DNA from: Drosophila persimilis
Lineage: Eukaryota > Arthropoda > Insecta > Diptera > Drosophilidae
Assembly: GCF_003286085.1 (NCBI RefSeq)
Contig: NW_020825355.1
Location: forward strand, 186,001 to 250,000
Length of the DNA: 64,000 nt
Direction of reading: 5' to 3'
The translations under genes and the position numbers were made by a program. This document shows positions 1 through 15,052 of this stretch, in pieces. The notes below the pieces were generated by a model. It searched no databases, was not told where the DNA came from, and worked only from the letters and a program-made list of their open reading frames with translations. Numbering within the stretch: position 1 is the stretch's first letter; each line of letters opens with the position of its first letter.

Positions 1-3000
1 TTTACAGACTTGAACATGGAAACCAAGTCCAAACAAAGTTATTATTACCAATTTGCAGGGAAATGCCTGTAATGACGATGACAAAAGGAAAAACTTCACT
101 CGATTCTCTTCTTCCCAGAGGTTTATGGTCCACAGATCACGTGTTTAAGATCAGATCAACCAAAAGAACTCGTACACACACTGCCACTGCCACTGCCACT
201 GCCACTGCCACAATAATTAACCATGTAACTAGATACAATAACTTAATTTCTGGCTGACATGCAGAGGCGGGCAGAGAAGAGTTAAAAAATTGCTCGACAA
301 AATTACAGGCTCGTTAATTCATTCATTCATTCACTCAGTCAGTCAGTCATTCGGTCATTAATTCATTGAGTCCGGGGGAGGAATCTCTCAATTTTAAGCT
401 CAAGCTCTCACTCTGATACCCCCTCGCCCTCCCCCCACCCACTACCAGTAGCACTCCACCCGATGCCCGATGCTCTTTCCGAGTTCCAAGTTAACTTTCT
501 CATTAGCAGCTCTCATCGGCTCCCCGCTCACGCTCTCTCTCTCTCTCTCTGAGCACTTTTCTTTTCAGATGATTCTGCTCTGTCCACTGCCACTGCCACT
601 GCTTCTGCTTGTGCCGCTGCCGCTGCCGCTGCCACTGTCGCCGTTGGTAGCTTGGCTTTAACTGTGTGTGTGTGTGCGTGTGTGTTATTTTGGTAAACAC
701 ACATACATGCAGACATCATCTGCTCTACAAAAACAATGTCACGAGCTATTGAAGTTTGGAAAAGTAGAACACTCTGCCCGGGCTCTGTCCGGGCTCTGCT
801 TCTGCCTCTGACGCGGCTCTGACTCTGACTCTGCGCTGCGCAGCCCAGCCTCTGCTCTGGTTTTACCTCCTATCCGTGTCTGCCTCTGCCCCTGCTGCCC
901 CTCCTCTGCTGCTGCTGCTGCTGCCTGTTTTGATGCTGTTGCCAAGTCGCGGCGGGCAAACATTTTCCTTGCCAACGCTTTTTGGGCCGATTCTTTTCTG
1001 CTTTTTGTGATACCCTTGCATAGAGGGTATGACTATTCTGAGTAGGCACCTGCAGCAAGCCATGAAGATAAATTTAATCGAAATTGGGTGAATATAATAT
1101 ACATATACACATCTATGTAAACATATCCTATAGGAATCTGCAAGGGTATCACCTGGATGGTACCCGAATGATAGCAGCCTTTCTTTCGTGCCATTTAAGC
1201 CATGCTAAAAGCGGCCATTCTTTACCTCTCATCCTTACCCCGCACCAAAGCACTAATGATGTTTTTTCCACGAATGTAATTGTGTACGCACACACACACA
1301 CCCGCACACGTACACGCATAAGTGCATAAGGTATTTATGTACATACAGATGCAAAGAGATTTACACAAGTCAGAACATTGCGGGCGCCGCACTCCCACTC
1401 CCACTCCGCCCTGCACCACCCACAACTCCTTTTCCATTTTCCAAGCCAAACAAAAAGTTTATCAACAAATTTTTAATTGCTTTTTCCATTGTTTTAGACA
1501 TTCAAACGTCGCAGCGTTCCAGCTTTAATTTACTTGAAAAATATTCCTCCGCTGATAGCCAAAGTGCTTTGCTCGTAAACGTTTTCCAAACGGATGTGCC
1601 TGCTGATTGCTGCGCTGCATAATGGCTCTGACATTGAATTTCAAATAAGTCGGCTATAGACAGTACGAGTGTACGAATAATTAACTGAATTTGGGCAGAT
1701 TTTCCTAGTTATCAATAGGCTGATTCGGATTACATGGGGGGAGAGGGGAATGAAAGGTGGATTGGCGTGATACCATCTGCAGTCATTGCATATCAACGAA
1801 GCAGGAATGTGTTAAAGACTAAGGATTATATAGGTCTTAAGCCAGTGAAAGATCTCCTTGGGACAGTAATCGGATTTCATAAGGTAAATATGTACAGAGG
1901 TATTTATCGCAGCCAGAAATAGTTTGCTAATATTACATTTGAGGAATTACCTGCCTATATGGGGTACCTATCAATTTACATGATAAGTAAACAAATTGTT
2001 GAGTCGATTAAAAAGTGCAATCAAAGCAAAAACTTCATAAAAGTTCATACGCGTGTGCATGTCGGAGTACAAGTACCATTTGTACCTACAATTTCCTAAT
2101 CAATACCCCAAATATTTGTGCCTTATTTTATCATTCGAAATACGAGTAGTTTGTTTACCTGGCCTGGCCTTCGCTCTTTTCCTTCGAAATCCACGAGTAT
2201 TTATCCACCTCGAGCCTCCTCCAATGTTCGGCTAATGGATTGCCCCGCCCTTTGGCTGCCTGCCGATACCCACCGATTCAACTTTCACCTCCAGTCTATT
2301 CACTTATGCAACAGCAACTCAGCATCTCAGCATCTCAGCCTCGAAGCTTTAATTACCGTTCTGTTCTGGTTGAGCGGGGAAAGCTCTTCAGAGATCCGCC
2401 ACCCTCGGAGCACATATAAAATTGAAAAGCTTGCCATTAGCACACGTACACACAAAGTAAACACACACACACACACACACACATGCTCCTACGAGCTCCT
2501 TGTGGAAAATCTTCTAATTAACTTTCGAGTGGTGGGTGGCGGGTGGCGGAGGGGCGGTGGGCTTGGAAAATATTGGCAAAAATTCAGCCTGTTCAGCATG
2601 TCAGAGGCGACAGGCAGCCATCATCGTCATCCTCATCATCATCCCACAGACATATCTTCCATCTTCAATCTCAAACTCAAACAAAAAGTGGAAAATATGT
2701 GAAATTTATGCAGGTAAAATATACTAAAATATGCATCAGATTGTGGCCACATCAGAAGTGGATAATCTGCCGAGGAAAGCCCGGCTAAGGTCCCACTCTG
2801 CACAGAGTACGGTGTAAACATTAACAAAAACCGCAAGAGATCGATCCTCATCTAAAATTGAGGCTTATTTCACGTGTAATTAAATCCCCTTCTCAGAGAC
2901 CAGAAAACAACAACAGCAACAACAACAACAACAACAACAGAAAAGTGCAACAATCAAACCGCATAATAAATTACAAATTTATGGGCATCACAAAAGCGGA

Positions 3001-6000
3001 GGCTGGCTCCCATTTGGTTTTCGCTTTTGTTTATTATTTGCGTAATTAAATGCCTGAACATACTCGTACATTAATTTCTGCGAACAATAGAAAGTTCGTA
3101 CTGCTCTCAGATCTGAGACCTGCAGACCTGCAGACAATGCAGATTTTTGTTTTGTTTGGTTTTGTTTTTTGTTTCGAGAGAGTTTTCCCCACTGGCGGGG
3201 CTGTCAATTGTGGGTACTACGAGTACTACCACCAGCATCCAGAAATGGGCTAAAGAAAACCCCGTAGCACGGTATTAATTATGGAGGAAAAGGGCTGAGA
3301 GCAGTTCAAGAAGAGAGCGAGCTTCATGGAGCTTGATCGAGGGAAAAGGTGTTCGGTTTTCCGTTTTCGATTTTCCCTCCAATTCAGCCCAACTCTCGCT
3401 CACACATACATATGTACATATGTGGGTATTCGGTTTCCATTCCCCAGTTGTCACGTTTCGTTGCCAAGAATTTTAGAAATTTTATTTATGGCCAGTCAAT
3501 GCTTTCTACTCTTTCTCCCCCACGCCCCTCTCTGGCGCCTCCTCCGGCTCTCGTGCACTCCAGTTTGATTTGTGAGACGTGGACGTTGGAAAATGGTAAT
3601 AGCAAGAGAACAACAATCATGGCTAAAAGCAATCATCACGCTCGAAACCAAAAGTGCCATAGAACCAACCACAGAACCGCAGAATCGCAAAGCACAGAGC
3701 ACAGAGCCGGCCACACATTTCAATCTGTCAAAGCGTGAGAAATTCTCCATCCACCGTTCTGCATCTTCATCTCTCGCTTTCGTATTCGTATCTTTATCTG
3801 CAGCTTCCTCTATTTCTAACCTCCCATCTTTCAAGTAATTAAATTACGGAGTAATAAGCCTCTCAACTGGGTCACTCCTCTCGCTCTCTCCCTGCTCTCA
3901 GCTCCATCTCCCTCTCCGTGGAGTACTTAAATGCAGGTGGGTGGTCCCCCCAGCCCCAAAGCCCTCCACAGATTGTGGCATGCATATGAGAGCATTTTTG
4001 GAATGGTTTTACGACGGGGATTACCGCTGCGGACGGGGTTTGTGGCGGTGTCGGTGGGAACTGCTTATAGCCGTATTATAGTACGAGTACATTTGAATGG
4101 GAATACTAAATGGAATGTTAATGCCTCCATCAGATTGGAGGATTGCAATTTGTGGCTGGAGATGTGCTTGGAATGTGCTCAAAGCCAACGAGAATCATTG
4201 TTCGGGCTTATGGCTTATGCATTATTCCAATATTCAACTGGAATCTGGTATTTATTCGGCAATTTCGTGTTCCAAAAGCTAACCGAAACGAGTTGAAATG
4301 GCATTTAACTAAAGATACAGATACAGACACAGTAGAGCTTCTATATATACCCCTCTGTAATTTAATGCATCCCCGACCTTTGGCCCCACATAAAGGCTCA
4401 GCCCCTTTTAGACATAAATTAATTAATATTTCTTTTATGTCCATAAATGGAATGCCCGCTTATCCGTTTCGTTTCTCGTCATTTTTTCAATCGATTTAAA
4501 TTTCAATTTAATTATCCCAAAAGATACAAACTTTTGGCCAGGGATAAGCCCGGCAACAGATACTCCTCAGATGCTCAGATACTCCTCCACTCGGCTGGAA
4601 ACCCTTCCGTGCAATGCCAAAAAGTTGTCTCCATCTCTGTGTCTTGCCTTTTCGGTTGCCAAATTAAAACTGCTTTAAGCCTGAATTGATCCGAGCCCCG
4701 ACTGGAATTAAATTCCATTAATTGAACAAAATATAGCGCAACATTTGCGGCCGTTGTTGCTGTTGTCGGTGGCTGTCTGCCGTAGCACGAGCCACACAAT
4801 CAATTTATTTATAAATTTTGCTTAATTAATGCAAATACAAAGCGAATAAAGCCAAAAAAAAAGCCGCAAACCCCAGCCCAAACCCAAAATAAAAGTTTGT
4901 TAACTTTTGGAGAGGCAAAAATATTTGAGAATTTACATAAAGCCAGCCAAAAACAGAGCAAAGATACCGCGAAAAAGGTCCCAGGACCAGCTCCAGGACA
5001 ATGCCAGAGGAGCCTTGGGTGGGGCCTGTGGGGATTGTGGGACCTGTGGGGACTGTGGGCTGTGGTGGGGTCTAATTAAATGAGAAACTTATGATCAGAC
5101 GCTGACGCAAAAGCTAATTGAGTGTCAAAGCAGTGTCGAGTGTCTGTGACTCCTGTCTGTGCCGCCAACTGCCGCAATGTCATTCAACTTTTGGCTACCT
5201 TTTGCTGAATGGCTGCCCGGAAGATGCTATAGTTTTGTTTGCTTATATAATCCACAATCCACCATCCACAAGTGCGTTAATTTGACATAATTAGTGGGCA
5301 CTAAGACGGCACGAGTCCACGTCGAAGCTGGAGACTGTAAGACCCTAGAGGTGCCTTTGGGTGTTGGAGAGGCACCTTTTGTCTGAGTCGGCTTCTTTTT
5401 TGCCTATGCCTTTGCCTTTTTAGGTCAATGGTCGTTGTCGTAGTCGTCGTCGTCGTCGCTGGGGCCCCGGTTGTTTGTTGTTGCTGGCCATGTTTGCAGC
5501 CATTTGATGGCTTGCCAATTTAACACCTGACAGCTTCGGGTTTGGCTTGGTTTGGGCCATGTGTGCGCTGGACCATGCCTTGTGCCAAAAGCGAGCGCAG
5601 ACAGCAGCCCCAGCAACGCCCCAGCCCCCACCAGCCACATGTTACGAGAGCAGCAGTCCCCAACCATAGCCACAGCCGTGCCCCAGTTGTCAGCCAGAAA
5701 ACTAGCCAAAGCCAGGCCAGACCAGGCCCCAACAGTAGGAGGAGCAGACGCAGTTGCAGACGCAGTCACAGATACAGATACATGTCTGGCCATTTAGCGA
5801 AGTTATGCGATACATTTTTGCGACGGTTTTTTTTTGTATTTTTGAATTGGTTTACTCTAGATTTGATTACGACAGAGCCGGAGGTGGAGAAGCAGGAGCC
5901 ACAGACGGAGCCAGAGAGAGAGAGGAGAAGGAGAAGGAGGAGGGGGTGGGTGGGGAGTAGAAGGAGATATGCAAATGGCTTTGACAAACTTTTAATGGAA

Positions 6001-9000
6001 TATTAGGGTGGAAATGTCAAAACTTCAATTTGTTAAAGGAGATGTTTATCCAAAAATGCTGTCAAAATATTGACGAACTTTTGATGGGAGGACAGACACA
6101 CAAACAGAAATCAGAGATCAGAGACCAGAGACCAGAGACCAGCGTCTAAAAGTTAATCCAAGGCTAATCTGGCTGCAGACATCTCTGATGGGGTCTCCTT
6201 CTCTAGCTGTCATGGAAATGTGCCACTAGTTGGGGGTGTATGGGGTACAGATATTCTAGGGCATTCTACGAAATCATTCTGATGGAAAGCCTTTCGTTCT
6301 AAGACCTCAAGTACAAGTAGGCCCAAGCGGTTCATTCCTTCCTTTGGTGGATGGCTTAAAGTATAACAAATTTGATTAAAATCTGTCTATAAATATCTAT
6401 TAAGATACGCTCAAGATGGTGCCTCTTGCGGCAGGGCTTCGAAATATGTTCTTCCCTTTCTGAACAGTAAAATAGTCAAAGTCTCAGTATTCTACCCCCC
6501 CAAAATACTCACAATAGTAGTCGGTATTTCTGCTTATTCCTCTAAAATGTTTGTCAAGAACGTGGAAACGCTGAAGAACCCCCCGCCAGACGGAGACGGA
6601 GACAATGACCCACTTTTGAGGTAAGTAAATAGCGAATAAAAGAAGGAAAGAAAGAAAAGTATTTGCCCAATTATCAACGAAGCGAACAATGGATTGCGGG
6701 GAATACTTTGCATAAACTCGGCTTTGAGTGGATGGATAAAACCCCGCCCTCGTACAATCCACTTCAGTATTTCATTTAATTTCATTTCATTAAGTATTTC
6801 TTTTCTTTTTAATTATTCGCTTTTTGTTTTTGTGTTTTTTTTTGTAGAAAAGTGAAACGCTCAAAGAACCAGAATTTGTTCAATGTCTCTCGCTTTTTGG
6901 TTTATTATTGCCCATTGCTCCAGTTATTTGATGCCCGTGGCCGCAGTCCGAGACTCGAGACTCCGCTACTCGCGACTCGCGACTCTTGTTGCTGCTGCAA
7001 GTCGAGTAATGTATCAGTGTCTGTCCGACGACTGTCATAATGTTGGAGCGACAGCACAGCTCTGACATACTTGCATTTATTTCACTCATAATGAGAACTG
7101 GCAAATGATTTGCCTTTTGTCTGTCGCCAGGCAGCTACACCATCCTCTGCCTCTGCCCCTGTCTCTGTCTCTGTCTCTGTCTCTCTTTTTATTTCACTTT
7201 TCATCAATAAAATCAAATAATGAAATGCCTTTAAAATTATGTCTGCGACTGTGGCCATCTCCAGCATTATAATGAGGCACATTTCGGGGCAGATAAATAA
7301 ACAAATAGCAGAGACAAGAGAGAGATAGAGAGAATAGAGCCATCATAATGAACTGGAATACTCATAGGGGGGACTGGGGGGGAATCAGGTTATATAACCT
7401 CTTGAAAACCAGATGAATTTACATTTGGGAAATGCTCAAAGAAAAGTAAAACTGTTTTGGGGACCCACATATGTAAATGCATTTTTGTGCATTTTACAAC
7501 TCCATCGATGTTGAATATATAGATATTTAAACATTGTATATGGTCATTGAATTTGCTTAGTAATCGGAAGAATGTATGTATCTGATAAGCCGATGAACTA
7601 GTTACCGATCGAAGCCAGATACATATACAATATCTATCAAAGTATGTTTTGGGTTCATTCATCGCACCTTGAATGGAGTTTATTCAATCTAAATTCATTC
7701 AAATGGAATTTCCACTGGGTTCTTTTGATCGTGTACCTTTCTCGCCGCTCTACCATTCCCCAAAAGTGTAGATTGCCACCTCTAGGCCCGACTGGGTTCC
7801 CTCAGGCAGTACTCCCCCTTCCAGGATATATTTAATATTTCCTTTAGAGCTTTAAGGTTTATCTTTCACCTACTAAATCCTCACGTGGAAGTGTAGCGGG
7901 ATTGCCTGATCGGCTACTACTAAGGGACGTGCATATATACAATATATACCATATGTATATATCGCTACATTTAGTAGGTATCTGCCCGATACATACGAGA
8001 ATCTGCAGATCAGACGATCCCCACGTGTGCGAGTGGGTCTGGTTTTCCAATTAAGACTCTGCACATCCCCACCATTGTCTGTGAGTTTTTTGGATACAGA
8101 TTACGCATACGCCGTGTGGTATGTGGTGTGCTCTCCGCCTGTGTGCGTGTGTGTGGTGGAGCGACAATTTCCTGCATTTGAGAGGAGAAACAAAGAGAAA
8201 CACAAAACACAACACAGCACAAGAGAAAAACCAACGCCCGCTGTCACTTCAATTCATAACAGATGCAAATAAATTTCCATTAAAGTTTTGTGGCTGCCAC
8301 AGCAGCCTCTGTCCCCGTGTCCCCGTGTTCCCGTGTCCCTGCGTGGGCAGACGGCGACAAGCCGAACAGATGCGCAGCCCAGCCATCCAGCCATCCAGCC
8401 ATGTGGCAACTGATTGAGTGTGTGTGTGGACGGGGCAGACACCGGGGCGGTGCCAGAGGGCTGGCTCGTCTGAGCTGGGCCTGCATTAAGGTGCTCGGTT
8501 TAGATTAATTTACATTTGGAGTCATGGGGCGAAAATTGCAGCATTATGAGGGCAGTACCTTCTCCTCCGGAGGAGCAGAGGCGGAGGAGAGGGCGAGCTA
8601 TGCCGTTCACACATTAATTTTATCACGTAGTGCGAATGGTAGTCCCAGCTAAATGGAATAAGTATCTGTCAGATACAGTCTACAGTCGACAGTGCAGTGA
8701 CAGTCACCGGCAGGCAGTTGCAGCCACCTCTCGCCACTCGCCACTCACAACTCGCCACTCACCACCGCATTCGTGCGAGTGCGAGTGCTGTGGCAGGGGC
8801 CCCCCCCTGCATTCGTGCTGCTTGTTTCTTTTACGATCCTCCACTGATTACCTAACTTTCTTTTGGGGTGCCCCTTGGTGCCTTGGGGGCCAAGTTCAAT
8901 GCGCTTAACATCTCGCGCAACCGCAGAGCCGCAGTGCCGCAGTGCCGCAGATCTCTCAACTTTCACATTCGACAACCTTTGGCATGCACTTCCTCCGTCG

Positions 9001-12000
9001 CGCCGCGGGGCAGAGGCGCCTCCGCTGGAGGCGGTGGTGTCTTAAGGTGTCTCTTTTACCCACAAAGCAAAAAGATAATCACTCTGCTGCACATTCGGCA
9101 ATTACTCGGGACTCCGCACTCCGACTCCGATTCACATTTTGGCATTTGGCAGGCAAAATCGCAATCGATGCACACTCGCAATCCTCAGTCGATGTGTTGC
9201 AAGCAGCTCACCCATTCGGCGTTCAGCAGCTGTGGGGCAAGTTTTTTTTTTGTTGTATCTACAGCAAAATGTATCTACACATGCCACGCCACGAGTCCCC
9301 CAACGCACTGCCGGGAGGGGGGAGGCGCACACAAAAAAATGTGCAGAAAATGAAGTGGCAGCCACTGTGCCCCGCTGCAACTATGAAATATCTCCTCTGC
9401 GTTCTCTGTTCCCTCTGGTGTGAGAGTGCGACGAGTGCACATCCACATCCACATCGCCATCCCAGGGACAGAGACAGAGCCAGAGACAGGCCCAGAGCCG
9501 GGGCTAAATTTATGTGGGAAGTTTTTTGATGATGTTTGAATTACAGCCACCCCACCCTACACCCCCTACACCCCCCTCCCCCCACTGGCTGCTGGCAGGG
9601 CAACTTATCTAATAACGGAGACGTACAACTTCCTGTAAGCCTTTCCCGTCCCCAGAACCGAATGTGAGAACACGCCAGAGAACGCTAGCCAGCGAGGCAC
9701 TAAATTTCCAGATCTTTCTCTAGGGATAATGTAGAAGCCAGGCCAGTAAAAGGTGTGCTCCCCTTTGGCTATATTCTGCACAGATCTGTAGATCTGAATG
9801 GGATACAAAAGAAGAACCATTCGGGTTTACTTCCATCCATTGCCCTAAACTCCCTTGAGTTCCAATTGCATTTTGTATTATTCTTAGCAAGACATTGGAA
9901 AAACTTTAGTTTGGGGGCGAAACGAGGCGAGTTATGCAATCAGTTTTGCCCCTAGTTTGATTGCAAATAGGACCCAGCCAAAATAAGCAAACTAGACCCT
10001 CTCGATGGCTCCACATTCAGAGGCTCTCCGACTCCGATCCAACTCCGGACTGGGCCCAGAGCCACCTGCTGTGCTGGGCTTTGTTTCTGCAAACTTGTCC
10101 GGGACGGGTCCACCGGTCCATCGGTCCACCGGCTGTGTGTAAGCGCCGAATTGCATCAGCGTGCAAATACTCGTATCTCGTATGTATGCAAGAAAGAGTC
10201 AGAGCCCCCGGTCTGGGGCCACACATGCGCACACACCAGCCAATGGCCAATAGTCGATGGCCAATGGCCAGCTCTTGGCCAGGCTTTCGTGTAAGGCGTT
10301 TGTCTTCCCCTCTCCCCCTCTATGTCCCCGCACTTTGCATAGGCTGCGTGAAAATTCCAAAAACCCCAGAGGCGTGCCACACAGTCTGCCTGTCGCCGGC
10401 ACTAAAATACAAAACAAAAAGCAACCAAAAAAAAAGGTTAAAACAAAAAAAAAAAACAAAAAAAAAATTAATATGCATTGTTGCAGCAGCAGCAGCAGCA
10501 GCACGTTGCTGCCTTGCATATTTGGACTTTCACTTTTTGTTTTCTTTTTCAGCAAAAAAAAAAAAAAACCAAAAACGAAAAAAAGAAAAAGAGTAACAAA
10601 TATTTCAAAATAAACTTAAAGAGCAGCTCGAGCACGGCTCGAGGAGCGCCTCTTCGAAATGTCGTTCAATTACAAATAGTTAACGCAAATAAATACGTTT
10701 ATGCTTTGGGGTTTCGGGCTGATTGGTGGCTTCCGACTTTGGTGGGCGATCCGACGATTACTTGAAGCGGGGATCCCAATCCTCGAGTTAATTGCTGTGG
10801 CCGCTCCCGCTCTCGCCTTCCCTCCCGCCTCAGTCTGGTGCTGGTGCTGGTGCTGTCTCAATTAAGCCCATCGTTGGACGGCAGAAATCAGAGTTACGCA
10901 TTTCCAATTGCATAATCATCATCCACTATCTTTTTGCTGTTACTACAGTTACCGTCTGTCTGTCTGTCTGGAGATTTTCATGGCTTGCGAAAGTAAATAC
11001 TTTACCAGTCCACTCTTTTTGGCCTTTTGGCTTCCTGAACAATGCGTGCAGTTATTAGTCGTTTGATTCATTAATCATGTGTGGAGAAAAGTAGAGACCA
11101 GCGACTAGAGACCACAAAGATACTCATGTATGTGTGTGCCTATAGGGAAAAGTTATGGGGGGAAATCGCGTGGCGTGCAGGGGCACCTGCTGGGTGCCCA
11201 AGAAAGCTGATAGATCCCCGAAAGGCCTGAGAGCATTATGAATTGGGTTTACAAAATACAAACACCCAATCATGATATAAGAAGCTTTTCCCATGGTTGT
11301 AGCATTCGCCTCGTTTACCCACACTGTTTTTGACCTGTCCAACACATGTGGTACAACGCAAAGGAAACATCCAGGAACGATGGTTCGCTCCCCAGCCTCC
11401 CTTAGGCCCCATTTGAAATGTATCTCAATGGATTCAATCAGTGATTTCCTCAATCATTTACACAAGGAGATCTGTACCTTTTGCTGGTTTTACTCCCAGA
11501 TTAGTGTTTTGTTTCGTTTCGTTTCACCTCTTTGTGTGGGGCCCCAACTGGTTGGTTGGCTTAAAGTTTTAAATTAACTTAAATCAATGACAGCTTACAT
11601 TGGCCAGAGAAACAGAGAAACGTTTGCGAAATGGCCGGAGGTAGGGACTGCAATGGGGACTGGGACTGGGGACTGCGACTGACCATTGGGGCAGACAATG
11701 ACAGAGGCAAAGGCAGAGACAGAGTCAGGGGCAGAGGCAGAGGCAGAGCGAAAGCCGCAAAGATACCTCAGACGTCGTCCGGGCCGTGGCTATTAAGTGT
11801 CTATTCCCCGTCCAAGCGCCCAGGGCGGATGGACAGCTGCTTGGACAATTGCAGCAAATCACAGTCCGACATTCGAGGTATTTGTTTGCACTCGATTTCC
11901 GCTGGAAAGCTTTCCAGCGGGGCAATCGAGAGAGTGGCCAAGAAGAGGGCGGGGTCCATCCAAAGAGATCTAATACCAGCAGCAGCCGCAGCAGCCGCAG

Positions 12001-15000
12001 CAGCAGCCGCAGCAGAAAAATTGCTGGCTCGATTTTAATTACGGCCAACTACTGACCGACCGAAGCAGTGAACCTGCCCCGGCCGTAATTTGAGCCGCAA
12101 ACAGAAAGCCAATGTAATCCAAGATTGCTGTGAGAAATTCCAGAGGCCACTCTGCCATCGAAGCCGAAGAATCCTCCACTTGAGGGTGGTAATGTCCGTG
12201 AGTCCGTGAGTCCGTGAGTCCGTGTGATTGTGTGTGAAAGTCCAAGGCGGAGTCCAAGAGTGGATCAAGTTCGAATTACCATAAAATATGCAGAGACAAC
12301 GCATGCGCAACACGTAACCCGAGCGAATGGATGGATAGTCAGATTCAGATTCAGATACAGATACAGCAGGGCGATACAGAGTCCAGTGCTTGGCCCTGTC
12401 CGCAGGGTTACCCGTTCACCTTGGAGGGCGGCTGTTGAAAAAGCCGTTTAGCCGTTTAGCCGCTCGCCGATTTCGGGGCACACACGAGTTGCAGTGACAA
12501 AGGAATCCATCATCTATAACTCCTCTATATAGGGCCCGTTTCGGTGGCACTATGTGTCTGAGTATATCTGAATAAACACAACATTGAGTGGCCTTTGAAC
12601 GAATTTCACGCTTGCTGAAGCGTCACCTCGCACTGTATGCACTATATACCCTGTACGGTACGTCTATGGATGCCCTCCAGGCGGATGTTTCGACAAAACT
12701 TCTGTTTGTGCGAGCGGCCTTTTCAGGCCACTAATTGAATTATGTTGCACATTTGGCAGCAGAATAGGCTTCATGCTTGATGAGGTTGCTTTTACGAGTG
12801 CTAGCGGTGGTTCTGTGCAAGAGTCGGATATTTGCCAATTGAGTTATTGCCGTTTTGGATTTGGATTTGGCTTTGGTTTTGCATTAAGCTTTTGATTTGG
12901 CGCTGCCTGTGCGCCAATCCGCCACTACCTGCCGTTTCCCAATGGAAAGTTGGGCAAACTCTTTCAAGTTTCGACCAAGTTCTGTACGCGGCCAAACGGC
13001 CGAACGGGTTGGTTGGTTGGTTAACTGATTTTGGTCTGGCTCGAATCGCTTTGTCACGTTTTCGATATGCGCCGAAAGTGGGTTCAAAGCGAAGTTTGGC
13101 CAAAGTTCTGCACCTGTAAAAGACAGAAATGTACATCGTTCACAACTTTTTGCTCTGCTTCTGGGCCTGGGCCTGGCTCTGGCTCTGGCTCTGGGTCTGG
13201 CTCTGGTCTGTTTTGCATTACTTATGGCCCCTTGAGTGCCTTGTAATTCCTTCTCCGACTGCTTTTATGCCTGCGAATCGCTGCCTCGCAGCCGCTTCTG
13301 ATGGAGCCTGTGATACGTATAAGCCAATTACTCAATCGCCCATTGCCAGATTATGCATCACCTCCCACAAGGGGCCCAACGGAGGGCCCCTGTGTGTGTG
13401 TGTGGGGGGAACCTTAACCAGGAATCGGGTAACCGTTCAACAAAACTTTACAAAATACAATTTGCAGAAACAAAGCTGGAACGGGTGGCAATCAGGAAGC
13501 CATTACAAGTACAAAGGTACTCTCTCGTACATATGCATTCCAAACTACATCTATGGGCTTTGACGAAGGTTTCATTTCATTACCTACCCGACAACAAAAA
13601 GAAAGCCACTTCATGCAGCCACATCTTAAGTTCTTTGTTTATTTCTAAATGAATCTTTTAATCGGAAGTAATTGAAAGCCAGAAGTCATTGTTTGAGACA
13701 TTCCGTTCCTAAATATGAACCGCATGTGGGGTTCTGCTGGTACTGAAAGTGTATCTATTTGAGGGAATTTTATAAGTATACAATGTATTGTTTACTGCCA
13801 AATACCATAACAGGTTTTCTAGTACAAACTTTTGTTTGTTTTCTGCTCAAATATTGGCAGCTTTAAATTGCCTTTTTGACCAGTTTAAGCATTATTTAAA
13901 CAGATTATGCGAGTATTTTGCAAGTCTAATCAAAAGATAATCAGATATTTGCAGTCACGTAATGTTTTTATAATTTATCCACTCTACCATAACAGATTTC
14001 AGACATAAATAATTATACATTTTCAGATTTCAGATTGCAGATTTCGGATGGAAGAACACGGCACCGAATAAAAGTGAGTCTGCAGATCTCTGGCTAGAAG
14101 TCGGGCTCCGTACCCTCATTCCCCCATTCCCCCATTAAGAGCGATATCAATTACAAGATTTGCGGGGTTCTCGCTCTCTCACTCTCTCGCTCTCTCGCTC
14201 TCTCCCTCTCTTCTTTTCAATAAACAATTCTGCCTGCTTTATTGGTTTTCCTGATAAACTTGTTCGGCGCTCTGCTCTCCACAGAACGGACAACCTGTCC
14301 AAAGCTCTCACAGAACTGCGCCGGAGAGAGGGGAGTGCAGAGAGAGGAGGACAGCATGTTTTCAAGATCAAAAAGCGAATGGAAGTAAAGAAATTGCACA
14401 AAAATGTACAGGAAAAAAAGAAAACAAGAAAGAGAAAGAACGCTGGAGAGGTACTCATGTAAGTAGCGGCTGTGGGAGAGGCAGCAGGAGAGAATTGCAA
14501 AGCATGAGTCGAACCTTTCACTGCAGAAGAGAGTTTGGTTACGGGCGGGGGGGTGGAGGGTGAGAAAGGCGAGGGCATGGGGAGCGATAAACATGAAGAA
14601 GAAGTGCCGCGCCGCGCAATTGAAAAGTGGCACAGATGCCAGAGCAGCCTCAAAGAACCAACGGTAACCAAAAAAGGAGAAGGTGCCGAAGGAGAGCGAG
14701 TGAGAAAAGGGAACGTAGCAGAGCAGAGCAGAGCAGAACAGTACATGACAGGAACGGAGTTGGGGTGGGGGGTGGGCCAGCAGCAGCATCAGCAATCAGA
14801 AAGTATAGGAGGTGGAGCAACAGAAGCCAAACGACGCAAAAAGCGTGTGCGTATCAACAAAAGAGAACGAACGGGGGTTGAGGCTGAGGCTGGGCCCGGG
14901 CCTGGACCTGGCCTAAGGGCGTGGGTGGCATGGGTGCTGTGTGGGGGGTTGGTGGGTGCGAACAGTAGCAATCGCCCAGTCCCAGTCCTCGTTCCCTTTT

Positions 15001-15052
15001 TTTTTTTGTTTTTTGACAAATGCGCACTCATAAAAGAGGAGCCAAAACTTAC
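1..15052. other. Low-complexity gene-free region, possible long intron
   Basis: I see no supportable gene in these 15 kb. Open frames here are made of simple repeats (Arg/Glu, Ser/Leu, Gln, His-Thr runs) and share no family motif. The stretch holds a CACTGC hexamer array near 180-211, CA runs near 1288 and 2461-2482, CAG/CTG runs, A-rich tracts near 10420-10600, and GAGACCA-type short tandem repeats near 6111. If the minus-strand promoter and splice donor at 15052-15603 are real, this is the first intron of a gene whose coding exons lie left of the window, a common layout for Drosophila developmental genes. Intergenic regulatory DNA is the alternative. Confidence 0.5.

Noticed and set aside
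8942..9529. 195-codon plus-strand open frame
   Set aside because: His/Arg-rich composition, no recognisable motif, and the opposite strand is open too over much of it.
14147..14795. Overlapping minus-strand frames of 192-199 codons
   Set aside because: Low-complexity Ser/Pro/Leu/Phe translations of purine-rich DNA; two overlapping frames are open at once, which marks compositional bias.
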